This document shows, piece after piece, positions 1-4,614 of a stretch of DNA of 5,351 nucleotides. Numbering within the stretch: position 1 is the stretch's first letter; each line of letters begins with the position of its first letter. The position numbers and the translations under genes were made by a program. The notes beneath the pieces were generated by a model, which did no database searches, had not been told where the DNA came from, and saw only the letters and a program-made list of their open reading frames with translations. Source of the stretch: Thermoanaerobacterales bacterium (lineage in GTDB: Bacteria > Bacillota > Thermosediminibacteria > Thermosediminibacterales > Tepidanaerobacteraceae); the NCBI GenBank assembly GCA_012839145.1, contig DUNY01000336.1:1-5351 (forward strand), in the 5' to 3' direction.

Positions 1-1
1 A

Positions 2-121
2 GCAGGCAAAGAGGCACTGTATGCTTATCTTGAACATCCTTATCATGTGGAATTTGTCAGACATATGAAAAATAAGGTTGCAAAAAAAATATCTTTTGAC
101 CGGGAAGCAATATGTAAGTAA
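2..121 (+). CDS. Dabb-family (stress-responsive alpha/beta barrel) protein, C-terminal 39 residues
   Basis: This is the 3' end of a gene that begins before the window; the first full codon is at 2 and the TAA stop at 119-121. The visible residues include EALYAYLEHPYHVEFVR, which fits the Dabb domain signature in which an 'EAL.AY..HP.H..F' helix precedes the last beta strand of a dimeric ferredoxin-like barrel. The final strand here would be KKISFDRE. Members are small (about 100 residues), cytoplasmic and mostly of unknown function, so no reaction can be assigned. The gene is followed 16 bases later by an intrinsic terminator, so it ends its own transcript and is not co-transcribed with the aminotransferase by default. 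The family call rests on a short C-terminal piece only; another small alpha/beta protein cannot be excluded. Confidence 0.7.
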   Translation, partial: AGKEALYAYLEHPYHVEFVRHMKNKVAKKISFDREAICK

Positions 122-137
122 ATGCAAAGCATTACCT

Positions 138-164
138 CCCCCAACTTAAGTTGGGGATTTTTTT
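138..164 (+). terminator. Intrinsic terminator after the Dabb gene
   Basis: CCCCAACTT at 139-147 is followed directly by its perfect reverse complement AAGTTGGGG at 148-156. With a four-base TTAA loop this gives a seven-pair stem starting with four G-C pairs. One A and then seven T (158-164) follow, which is the classic layout for the + strand. There is no A-run on the left side, so it should not work for - strand transcripts. Confidence 0.9.
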
Positions 165-245
165 AGGATACCAAAGAGCATATCGAGGTAATGGCCGTGG
201 GCAAGTATTTGTGGGGCTTATCTTTTAATAATGGGAGGATAAGAA

Positions 246-1409
246 ATGGACTTTAACAAATATATATCACAAAAGACTAAATCTATTGAAATATCGACGA
301 TTCGACACTTTTTCAATATCGTAAAAGAGGTTGAAGATGTCATATCTTTATGTATCGGCGAACCGGACTTCACAACGCCGGCACATATAAACCAAGGGGC
401 AATACAAGCCCTTAGAAATGGCAAAACCTATTATACTCCAAATGCAGGCCTATTTGAGCTTCGAGAAGAAATATCTCGGTATTTAAAACGCCGTTATCAA
501 TTGACATATGACGCCGAATCTGAAATTATCGTTACTATAGGTGCCAGCCAAGCCATTGATTTAGCCATAAGAACTTTAATAGATCCGGGTGATGAGGTAT
601 TAATTCCCCAACCTTCCTTTGTATCATATAGTCCATGCACCATATTGGCCGGAGGCAGACCGGTTTATGTTCCCACTTATCCTGAAGATGATTTTATATT
701 AAGGCCGAATATACTTGAGAAATATATAAATGAAAGATCAAAACTTTTAATTTTGCCGTATCCCAATAATCCCACAGGAGCGGTAATGACTCAAGATCAG
801 CTTAACAAGATTGCGACAGTTGTAACAAAAAATGATTTATTGGTCTTGTCTGATGAAATCTATTCGGAACTCATATACGGGACAAAACATACAGCTTTTG
901 CAAGGATTCAGGAAATGCGTAATCGAACCATTACCATAAATGGGTTTTCTAAAAGCTATGCCATGACTGGATGGCGATTGGGGTATATAGCTGCTCCTAA
1001 AGAATTAACCGGCCAAATGTTAAAGATACATCAATACAATGTAACTTGTGCCGCTACCATGGGTCAGTTTGCGGCAATAAAAGCTATGAAAAATGGTGAT
1101 AAAGACATTGCAGATATGCGGGAGGAATATGATAGAAGGAGGATGTTTATCCTTAAATCTCTTAGAGAAATGGGATTTAAGTGTTTTGAACCCAAAGGTG
1201 CCTTTTATGTATTTCCCTCAATAGAAAATACCGGTATTTCTTCGGAGGATTTCGCAAAGAGACTCTTATGGGAAGGCAAAGTTGCAGTAGTGCCCGGTAA
1301 TGCTTTTGGCAAAAACGGTGAAGGGTTTGTGAGAATGGCATATGCAACTTCCATGGACAATTTGGAGGAGTCAATGAAAAGAATAAAGGCCTTTATGAGC
1401 AAACTTTAA
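246..1409 (+). CDS. patA: Class I PLP-dependent aminotransferase, PatA-like
   Basis: This cytoplasmic enzyme of 387 residues, normal for the family, transfers amino groups using pyridoxal phosphate. It closely resembles B. subtilis PatA, the N-acetyl-L,L-diaminopimelate aminotransferase of lysine and cell-wall precursor synthesis. Shared stretches include the N-terminal 'IEIS.IR.F' segment, SYTPNAG-like YYTPNAG (62-68), YDAESEIIVTIGASQAID and KIHQYNVTCA. Catalytic elements are visible: phosphate-site GASQA (99-103), PYPNNPTG with Asn175, SDEIYSE with Asp203 and Tyr206, NGFSKSYAMTGWR with the Schiff-base Lys236 and Arg244, and the carboxylate-binding Arg363 in FVRMAYA. The start is set by GGGAGG at 233-238, seven bases before ATG. 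The gene lies between two terminators, so it is probably monocistronic; no convincing promoter was seen in 165-232. Substrate assignment is inference, since related AspC and aromatic aminotransferases share all these motifs; the family is certain. Confidence 0.9.
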   Translation: MDFNKYISQKTKSIEISTIRHFFNIVKEVEDVISLCIGEPDFTTPAHINQGAIQALRNGKTYYTPNAGLFELREEISRYLKRRYQLTYDAESEIIVTIGASQAIDLAIRTLIDPGDEVLIPQPSFVSYSPCTILAGGRPVYVPTYPEDDFILRPNILEKYINERSKLLILPYPNNPTGAVMTQDQLNKIATVVTKNDLLVLSDEIYSELIYGTKHTAFARIQEMRNRTITINGFSKSYAMTGWRLGYIAAPKELTGQMLKIHQYNVTCAATMGQFAAIKAMKNGDKDIADMREEYDRRRMFILKSLREMGFKCFEPKGAFYVFPSIENTGISSEDFAKRLLWEGKVAVVPGNAFGKNGEGFVRMAYATSMDNLEESMKRIKAFMSKL

Positions 1410-1734
1410 AAATAAAATATATCTGGATTCCCTGATAGTGGGATCTAACAGCCAACCTTTAATTGACTTACTATTTAGGTTAAACTATAAGATAAATTCC
1501 AGAGTTTTAAAGAAGTTAGAAAGTATGATTGAACAAGATTAAAAACAGAAAAACATCTGCGCGATAGAGCAAATAGCTATATCGCGCTTTTTTATATATT
1601 AAACGATGTGTTTCATTTCTTAAAAATACAGATTGCACCTATTTGTAAAAAAATGAAGGGATTTTGGAATATTCTATCGAAACATTAATATTTAAGGGTA
1701 ATTTTCTCAGGTAAGTATTGCAAGGAGAATGGGT
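1410..1734. other. Gene-free stretch between patA and the unknown gene
   Basis: It holds the terminator at 1559-1593 and, after it, the presumed promoter region of the next gene. The best but weak promoter match is TTGGAA at 1665-1670 with AATATT at 1688-1693, 17 bases apart (4 of 6 matches each). A + strand frame is open up to the TAA at 1540-1542 but has only a GTG at 1438 without a ribosome binding site, so it is not called. Nothing else is recognised. Confidence 0.6.
1559..1593 (+). terminator. Intrinsic terminator downstream of patA
   Basis: GCGCGATA (1559-1566) pairs with TATCGCGC (1580-1587). Inside, after a single G/A mismatch, AGC (1568-1570) pairs with GCT (1576-1578) around an AAATA loop. 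Six T follow at 1588-1593. It lies about 150 bases after the patA stop, so the patA message would carry a long 3' tail. Confidence 0.9.
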
Positions 1735-2127
1735 ATGGGTTCTGTTTTTAAACTTTCACCTGTACACGAGGGGAAGCTGACCAAATTTATGACACCCATT
1801 GTATTTTGCATTGATGAAGATAAAATGGCTCACTATACAAAAGTGTATAACGTTTTAAAAGTTAATGACCTGCTATTCGAAAAACTGCTCAACTTTGATC
1901 TAGGTTTTATGTGTGAGCTGGGTGAATATGTTAAGCGCTCTCGAATCAGAGTTATTTTTGGCATGCAGGAAAAGCTTTTCGAAAATCCCAGTTTTGCTTT
2001 TGTATCAATGATCTTAAACAGAGTTAAAGACCCCTTCTATTACAGCATCACACATGAACAGCTGCATTTTTCGGATTCGTTCATACTGAACAATTTTGGT
2101 GCCAGGGTTGTTTTGGCAAGAAAATGA
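1735..2127 (+). CDS. Unrecognised 130-residue protein
   Basis: I do not recognise this protein. The start at 1735 is chosen over the in-frame ATG at 1729 because AAGGAG (1722-1727) leaves only one base before 1729 but seven before 1735. The predicted product starts MGSVFKLSPVHEGKL and ends FGARVVLARK. It has no signal peptide or obvious membrane segment, so it is probably cytoplasmic. Its look is mixed alpha/beta: hydrophobic strands such as PIVFCID, RIRVIFGM and ARVVLA alternate with amphipathic segments around KVYNVLKVNDLLFEKLLN. There are no Cys pairs, Walker motifs or metal-binding clusters. It stands alone: a terminator lies upstream, none is seen directly downstream, and the following DNA is decayed. 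Normal initiation signals and an uninterrupted frame support a real gene; function is unknown, and a degenerate member of a larger family is possible. Confidence 0.75.
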   Translation: MGSVFKLSPVHEGKLTKFMTPIVFCIDEDKMAHYTKVYNVLKVNDLLFEKLLNFDLGFMCELGEYVKRSRIRVIFGMQEKLFENPSFAFVSMILNRVKDPFYYSITHEQLHFSDSFILNNFGARVVLARK

Positions 2128-2187
2128 CCAGCGGGATTCTTTAAGACACCATATAAATATGATATAAGTACAAGCAAGAGGTGTGTT

Positions 2188-2267
2188 GTGAGCATGCAGG
2201 AAAGTTTATTATTATTTTTTTGTTTGTGGTAAAAAATAAGAAAAAGGCTTTTGGAGCTGATAATTAA
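2188..2267 (+). pseudogene. Possible tiny membrane-toxin-like peptide or remnant
   Basis: GTG at 2188 (or ATG at 2194) follows AGAGGTG and opens a short frame beginning MSMQESLLLFF that stops at TAA 2230-2232. The start resembles the 'M[ST]VYESLM.M' N-terminus of small type I toxins of the TxpA/BsrG and holin-like toxin group. The seven-T run at 2215-2221 is a natural slip point. A one-base shift there enters a frame reading LFVVKNKKKAFGADN with a stop at 2265-2267, giving a hydrophobic segment followed by a Lys-rich tail of about 27 residues in total. That layout suits the group, but the peptide is shorter than usual. A weak promoter (TTAAGA 2141-2146, TATAAG 2163-2168) precedes it. This is a tentative call from very little sequence; chance is quite possible. 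Confidence 0.2.
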
Positions 2268-2492
2268 ATGAAAAGAAGCTAAACGTTTATAATTACTAAG
2301 GGAGTAGATGGCTACTATATTGCTTTAGTGTCGGAACTTTCAGTTATGACACAAGCGAAGACCGTTGCAGAGATATTTCATCAGGAGAAAGAGGCTATAG
2401 AAGTATATCTTGAGGCACTTGAACAAGAAAATCAATCTATTCTTGAAAAAGTGGAGTTTATAGGTGTTAACCAAGTTGAGGTGGAAAAATAG
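2268..2492 (+). pseudogene. hicB: hicB antitoxin gene, inactivated by a nonsense codon
   Basis: The frame from ATG 2268 encodes a short HicB (UPF0150-type) antitoxin of about 74 codons, the usual length for the short form. HicB normally neutralises the HicA RNase by direct binding. Recognisable parts are the first strand TFIITKGVDGYYIALV, then MTQAKT, a helix with EKEAIEVYLEALEQEN, and the closing strand EFIGVNQVEVEK. The fifth codon is TAA (2280-2282), where the family expects the Tyr or a similar residue of 'YT.VI'; a TAT or TAC to TAA change would explain it. The family motif 'PELPGC.TQ' is reduced here to SELSVMTQ, one residue short. GGAG at 2253-2256 precedes the start. No good restart codon with a binding site is seen after the stop. 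The hicA remnant follows after four bases. The homology is clear; loss of function is inferred. Confidence 0.75.
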
Positions 2493-2496
2493 GTTA

Positions 2497-2732
2497 ATGG
2501 GTGAAAAGCTTCCTGTATTTAGCGGTAAGTCTATTGCCATTTTATATCAGGATGGTTGTGAGTTAAAAGAGTCAAGGGAATTCATTATGTGATTAAAAGC
2601 ATTTATAGTGACAGTATATTTATTATACCAGTTCATGCAAGCGAAGAATTAGACCGTAGTCTTTTAAGAGCAATTATTCGACAGGCGGGGCTGGAGGTCA
2701 ATCGTTTTATAAAATTATGGAGGAATAGATAA
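2497..2732 (+). pseudogene. hicA: hicA mRNA-interferase toxin gene, broken by a one-base frameshift
   Basis: HicA toxins are small dsRBD-fold RNases that cleave mRNA. Here ATG 2497 starts MGEKLPVFSGKSIAILYQDG, matching the usual 'KLPVLSGKEVIK.LEKDGW' beginning. After the codon at 2557-2559 the frame is lost, and it resumes from 2562 as VKRVKGIHYVIKS. It then continues IIPVHASEELDRSLL and RAIIRQAGLEVNRFIKLWR to TAA 2730-2732. The spacing across the break matches the family if one base has been lost near 2560. In the original frame translation stops at TGA 2589-2591, within 31 codons. The conserved Trp of 'DGW' has become Cys and the Ser of 'GSH' has become Ile, while the catalytic-type His remains in GIHY. 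Gene order is hicB then hicA, with GAGGTGG inside the hicB end serving as the likely old binding site. This is a remnant with recent-looking damage. Confidence 0.8.
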
Positions 2733-2781
2733 ATTTAATAAAGAAGTGTCTATGGTGCAGCTATATTCCAGCAAATGTGGC

Positions 2782-2821
2782 CAAGTAAGTATAACACATA
2801 ACAAGTAAATCTAACGCATAA
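2782..2821. repeat. Two-copy 20-bp tandem repeat
   Basis: CAAGTAAGTATAACACATAA (2782-2801) is followed without a gap by CAAGTAAATCTAACGCATAA (2802-2821), matching at 17 of 20 positions. The neighbouring 20-mers on either side do not match, so there are exactly two copies. A period of 20-21 bp is about two helical turns, so paired binding of a regulator to one face of DNA is possible; a simple duplication in non-coding DNA is equally possible. Confidence 0.75.
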
Positions 2822-2858
2822 AAGAATGGAATGCCATTTGTCGATAAAACCAGTAAAT

Positions 2859-2897
2859 TGTAACATAACTGTAATATAAATGAAACAATTCCTTAAT
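2859..2897 (+). promoter_or_regulatory. WalR/PhoB-type direct-repeat array
   Basis: TGTAAC (2859-2864), TGTAAT (2870-2875) and TGAAAC (2881-2886) are spaced exactly 11 bases start to start. A weaker fourth unit, CTTAAT, lies at 2892-2897. The first two fit the published WalR consensus TGTWAH-N5-TGTWAH perfectly. Pho-type OmpR-family regulators bind similar 11-bp repeats, so PhoP/PhoB is an alternative owner. The WalR-like gene about 1.05 kb downstream makes autoregulation attractive. The last unit ends ten bases before the TATAAT at 2908, where an activator replacing the -35 element would sit. Confidence 0.55.
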
Positions 2898-2921
2898 AAT
2901 AATCATTTATAATAATAATCA
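2894..2921 (+). promoter_or_regulatory. Perfect -10 element within a 12-bp direct repeat
   Basis: TAATAATAATCA occurs twice, at 2894-2905 and 2910-2921. The junction creates a perfect TATAAT at 2908-2913. No -35 hexamer lies 16-18 bases upstream (ACAATT at 2885-2890), which fits an activator-dependent promoter using the repeat array just before it. Expected transcription start is near 2920. The strong A/T repetition means a chance -10 match must be kept in mind. Confidence 0.45.
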
Positions 2922-2983
2922 AGCAGTCAGCAACAACAACAAAACGATCCCCCCTTTTAAAATGCGGCATTTGCCGCTTTTTT
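2920..2983 (+). ncRNA. Candidate small RNA or attenuated leader
   Basis: Between the predicted start near 2920 and the T tail at 2978-2983 lie about 64 bases with no reading frame of use. The order is an unstructured CAACAACAAC stretch (2931-2940), then a run of six C inside TCCCCCCT (2948-2955), then a terminator hairpin. This is the layout of Firmicute small RNAs that use an exposed C-rich patch to mask Shine-Dalgarno sequences. The C run is the perfect complement of AGGGGGGA at 3083-3090, the binding site of the metallopeptidase gene. Alternatively it is the 5' leader of the downstream operon, ending early at an attenuator. No known RNA family is recognised, and transcription itself is inferred. 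Confidence 0.35.
2959..2983 (+). terminator. Intrinsic terminator before the peptidase operon
   Basis: GCGGC (2964-2968) pairs with GCCGC (2973-2977) around an ATTT loop, and six T follow at 2978-2983. The preceding AAAA (2959-2962) can extend pairing with the T tail. No intact gene ends directly upstream, so it must close either the old hic transcript or a short RNA started near 2920. Confidence 0.85.
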
Positions 2984-3050
2984 CTTGCGTAAAAAAAATT
3001 AAGCTAATTCCATTTTAATGCCTTGCTCCGACTCACTACATCATTTACCA

Positions 3051-3079
3051 GTGAAAATCCTGTCGAGATTTAATATAAT
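3051..3079 (+). promoter_or_regulatory. Housekeeping-type promoter of the peptidase-walRK operon
   Basis: TATAAT at 3074-3079 is a perfect -10. GTGAAA at 3051-3056 matches TTGACA at four of six positions with a 17-base spacer. Transcription would start around 3086, inside the G run, leaving a leader of only about 15 bases that is almost entirely the ribosome binding site. Confidence 0.6.
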
Positions 3080-3100
3080 GATAGGGGGGAGGAGAAGGCG

Positions 3101-3943
3101 ATGATGAAGAAAAGGCTGATTGCAATAGCACTCCTGTGTATGATACTCATTGCGGGAGTTTATTATTTTCATGAGCCACTGACCATTGTCACTTTTAAGT
3201 TAAAAGGCTTTGATTCTCAGGTAACACCGCATTTTATCATACTTTTTAAGCCCGAAAGCAGGGATTATATCCCGGCGGTGATAAGTGCAGCCGAAAAGAC
3301 TTATGATTCAGTAGGAAAAGATTTTGGATTTTATCCAAAAAACGAAATACCCATTGTGGTATTCCCCGACAGATTAAGCCTTCAATCGGCTTTTAACTGG
3401 CCTAAGGACGAAAATACCCAGGGGGTTTACTACCGGGGTATTATTTATGTTCAATCACCGGGTTTTTGGATTGAAGAAACCCAAGATATAGAGAGGGTAT
3501 TTTTTGAGAAGGGGCCTATGGTTCATGAATATACTCATCTTGTGGTGGACGTTCTTACCGGGGGCAACCACACCCGCTGGTTTACCGAAGGTGTAGCCCA
3601 GTATGAGGAAAGGCGGGTAACCGGTTACACTCTTGATGATGATTTTGAAATTAACGGGAATTTTGCCTATGCTTATGAGGAAATTATGCATAGCTTTGAC
3701 AATTTATCAGATGTGCCTAGAGCATACTTGGGCGCTTTGGAAATGACCGATATTCTAGCTGGCAACGACGGTGTGGATGGGCTTAAAAGAATAATGGCGC
3801 TTCTTAAGAACGGTCACTCGGTCAACGGGATTTTCCTCCAAAAAGCTGTCCGATTTCAAACAGAAGGAAAATCCCGACTTGTGACGAATATAGGTAATAA
3901 TGGGGGTGTTATTTTTGAACGAGAAGATTCTAGTGGTGGATGA
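3101..3943 (+). CDS. Membrane-anchored HExxH metallopeptidase (peptidase MA-like, gluzincin type)
   Basis: The predicted 280-residue protein starts with a short basic head and one hydrophobic segment (about 6-23), followed by an outside-facing domain. There is no lipobox, so it is probably an anchor or signal peptide. The zinc site is clear: HEYTH at 142-146 gives two His ligands and catalytic Glu143, and WFTEGVAQYEE at 160-170 gives the third ligand, Glu163. This spacing is typical of gluzincins of the peptidase MA-like group. Substrate is unknown. GGAGGAG at 3088-3094 sits before the double ATG (3101 or 3104). The gene is first in an operon with the WalR- and WalK-like genes. Its last 29 bases overlap the TTG start of walR (44 if walR starts at 3900), and the end of the protein, after about residue 245, does not look like the family. 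A one-base error in the A run at 3840-3844 would instead end it at 3882-3884. Fold and catalytic class are confident; the exact C-terminus is not. Confidence 0.85.
   Translation: MMKKRLIAIALLCMILIAGVYYFHEPLTIVTFKLKGFDSQVTPHFIILFKPESRDYIPAVISAAEKTYDSVGKDFGFYPKNEIPIVVFPDRLSLQSAFNWPKDENTQGVYYRGIIYVQSPGFWIEETQDIERVFFEKGPMVHEYTHLVVDVLTGGNHTRWFTEGVAQYEERRVTGYTLDDDFEINGNFAYAYEEIMHSFDNLSDVPRAYLGALEMTDILAGNDGVDGLKRIMALLKNGHSVNGIFLQKAVRFQTEGKSRLVTNIGNNGGVIFEREDSSGG
3902..3917 (+). promoter_or_regulatory. Ribosome binding site deciding a TTG start for walR
   Basis: GGGGGTG (3902-3908) pairs with the 16S tail as GGAGGTG does, with one G-U wobble, and lies six bases before TTG at 3915-3917. The in-frame ATG at 3900 has only a poor AGG upstream and would add MGVLF to the conserved WalR N-terminus. 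Confidence 0.65.
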
Positions 3944-4604
3944 TGAAAAACCCATCGTAGATATTCTAAAATACAACCTTTCCAAAGAGGGTTATGACGT
4001 CTTGGTCGCTTACGACGGTGATGAGGCTATAAATATAGGATTAAAAGAGAACCCCGACTTAATACTTTTGGACATTATGCTTCCAAAACAGGACGGTTTT
4101 TCCGTATGCAAGAAACTCCGGGAAGAAATTACCAGTCCGATTATTATGTTGACAGCTCGGGGAGAGGAAGTGGACAAAGTTTTAGGCCTAGAACTGGGGG
4201 CTGATGACTATATAACAAAACCATTCAGCATGAGGGAGCTCATGGCTCGAGTGAAGGCCAACCTGAGGCGTGTGGTTCTTTCAGAACCGGAGGATGATGC
4301 GGATGTTATCAGGTTAGGGGATCTGGAATTGGATTTAAAAAGCTATGTGGTAAGAAAAAACGGAAAGCCCTTGGAACTAACCTTTCGAGAGTATGAACTG
4401 TTTAAGTACCTTGCTACCCAAGCCGGTCAGGTTTTTACTCGAGAAAAACTTTTGGAGGAAGTTTGGGGTTATGAGTATTATGGAGATATCCGTACTGTTG
4501 ATGTAACGGTTCGGCGCCTTCGAGAGAAGGTGGAGGATGATGCTGCCAATCCCACATATATTATCACTAAACGAGGTGTAGGTTACTACTTCAAGAAGCA
4601 GTAG
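3915..4604 (+). CDS. walR: WalR-like response regulator (OmpR/PhoB family)
   Basis: This cytoplasmic DNA-binding regulator, 229 residues from the TTG at 3915, controls cell-wall hydrolase genes in Firmicutes and is usually essential. The receiver domain (about 4-118) shows Asp9 and Asp10, phospho-acceptor Asp53 in LLDIMLP, Thr80 and Lys102 in TKPF. The winged-helix domain (about 131-228) contains LTFREYELFKYL, WGYEYYGDIRTVDVTVRRLREK and the final wing KRGVGYYF. The matches to B. subtilis WalR (YycF) are strong: ILVVDDEKPI, DLILLDIMLP, the long GADDY.TKPFS.REL.ARVKANLRR stretch, and the WGY.Y.GD.RTVDVTVRRLREK recognition region. Thr101, which PrkC phosphorylates in B. subtilis WalR, is present. 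A kinase gene follows after ten bases, and the peptidase gene overlaps the start. A box array of WalR type lies upstream of the operon. PhoB/PhoP is the main alternative, but the overall match favours WalR. An ATG start at 3900 is possible. Confidence 0.9.
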   Translation: MNEKILVVDDEKPIVDILKYNLSKEGYDVLVAYDGDEAINIGLKENPDLILLDIMLPKQDGFSVCKKLREEITSPIIMLTARGEEVDKVLGLELGADDYITKPFSMRELMARVKANLRRVVLSEPEDDADVIRLGDLELDLKSYVVRKNGKPLELTFREYELFKYLATQAGQVFTREKLLEEVWGYEYYGDIRTVDVTVRRLREKVEDDAANPTYIITKRGVGYYFKKQ

Positions 4605-4614
4605 GTGGTGCCGA

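Noticed and set aside
139..156. Perfect 18-bp palindrome as a possible mobile-element end
   Set aside because: The following T run and its position just after a stop codon explain it fully as a terminator; no partner copy or transposase is present.
218..424. - strand open frame over the start of patA
   Set aside because: It lies antisense to a clear aminotransferase gene, has no binding site and its product is not protein-like.
1438..1542. Possible 34-codon frame from GTG ending NSRVLKKLESMIEQD
   Set aside because: The composition is plausible for a peptide, but there is no ribosome binding site, no ATG until four codons before the stop, and no family I recognise.
2340..2540. - strand 66-codon open frame
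   Set aside because: It is the antisense of the hicB-hicA remnant, whose + strand frames show clear family homology.
2825..2838. Small hairpin AATGG-AATG-CCATT
   Set aside because: The stem is only five pairs, there is no T tail, and nothing ties it to a function.
2931..2940. CAACAACAAC triplet repeat as a coding or CRISPR-like repeat
   Set aside because: It is too short and has no spacer structure or open frame; it is treated as an unstructured part of the candidate RNA.
3455..3985. Two - strand frames across the peptidase gene and the start of walR
   Set aside because: They are shadows of well-supported + strand genes and have no initiation signals of their own.
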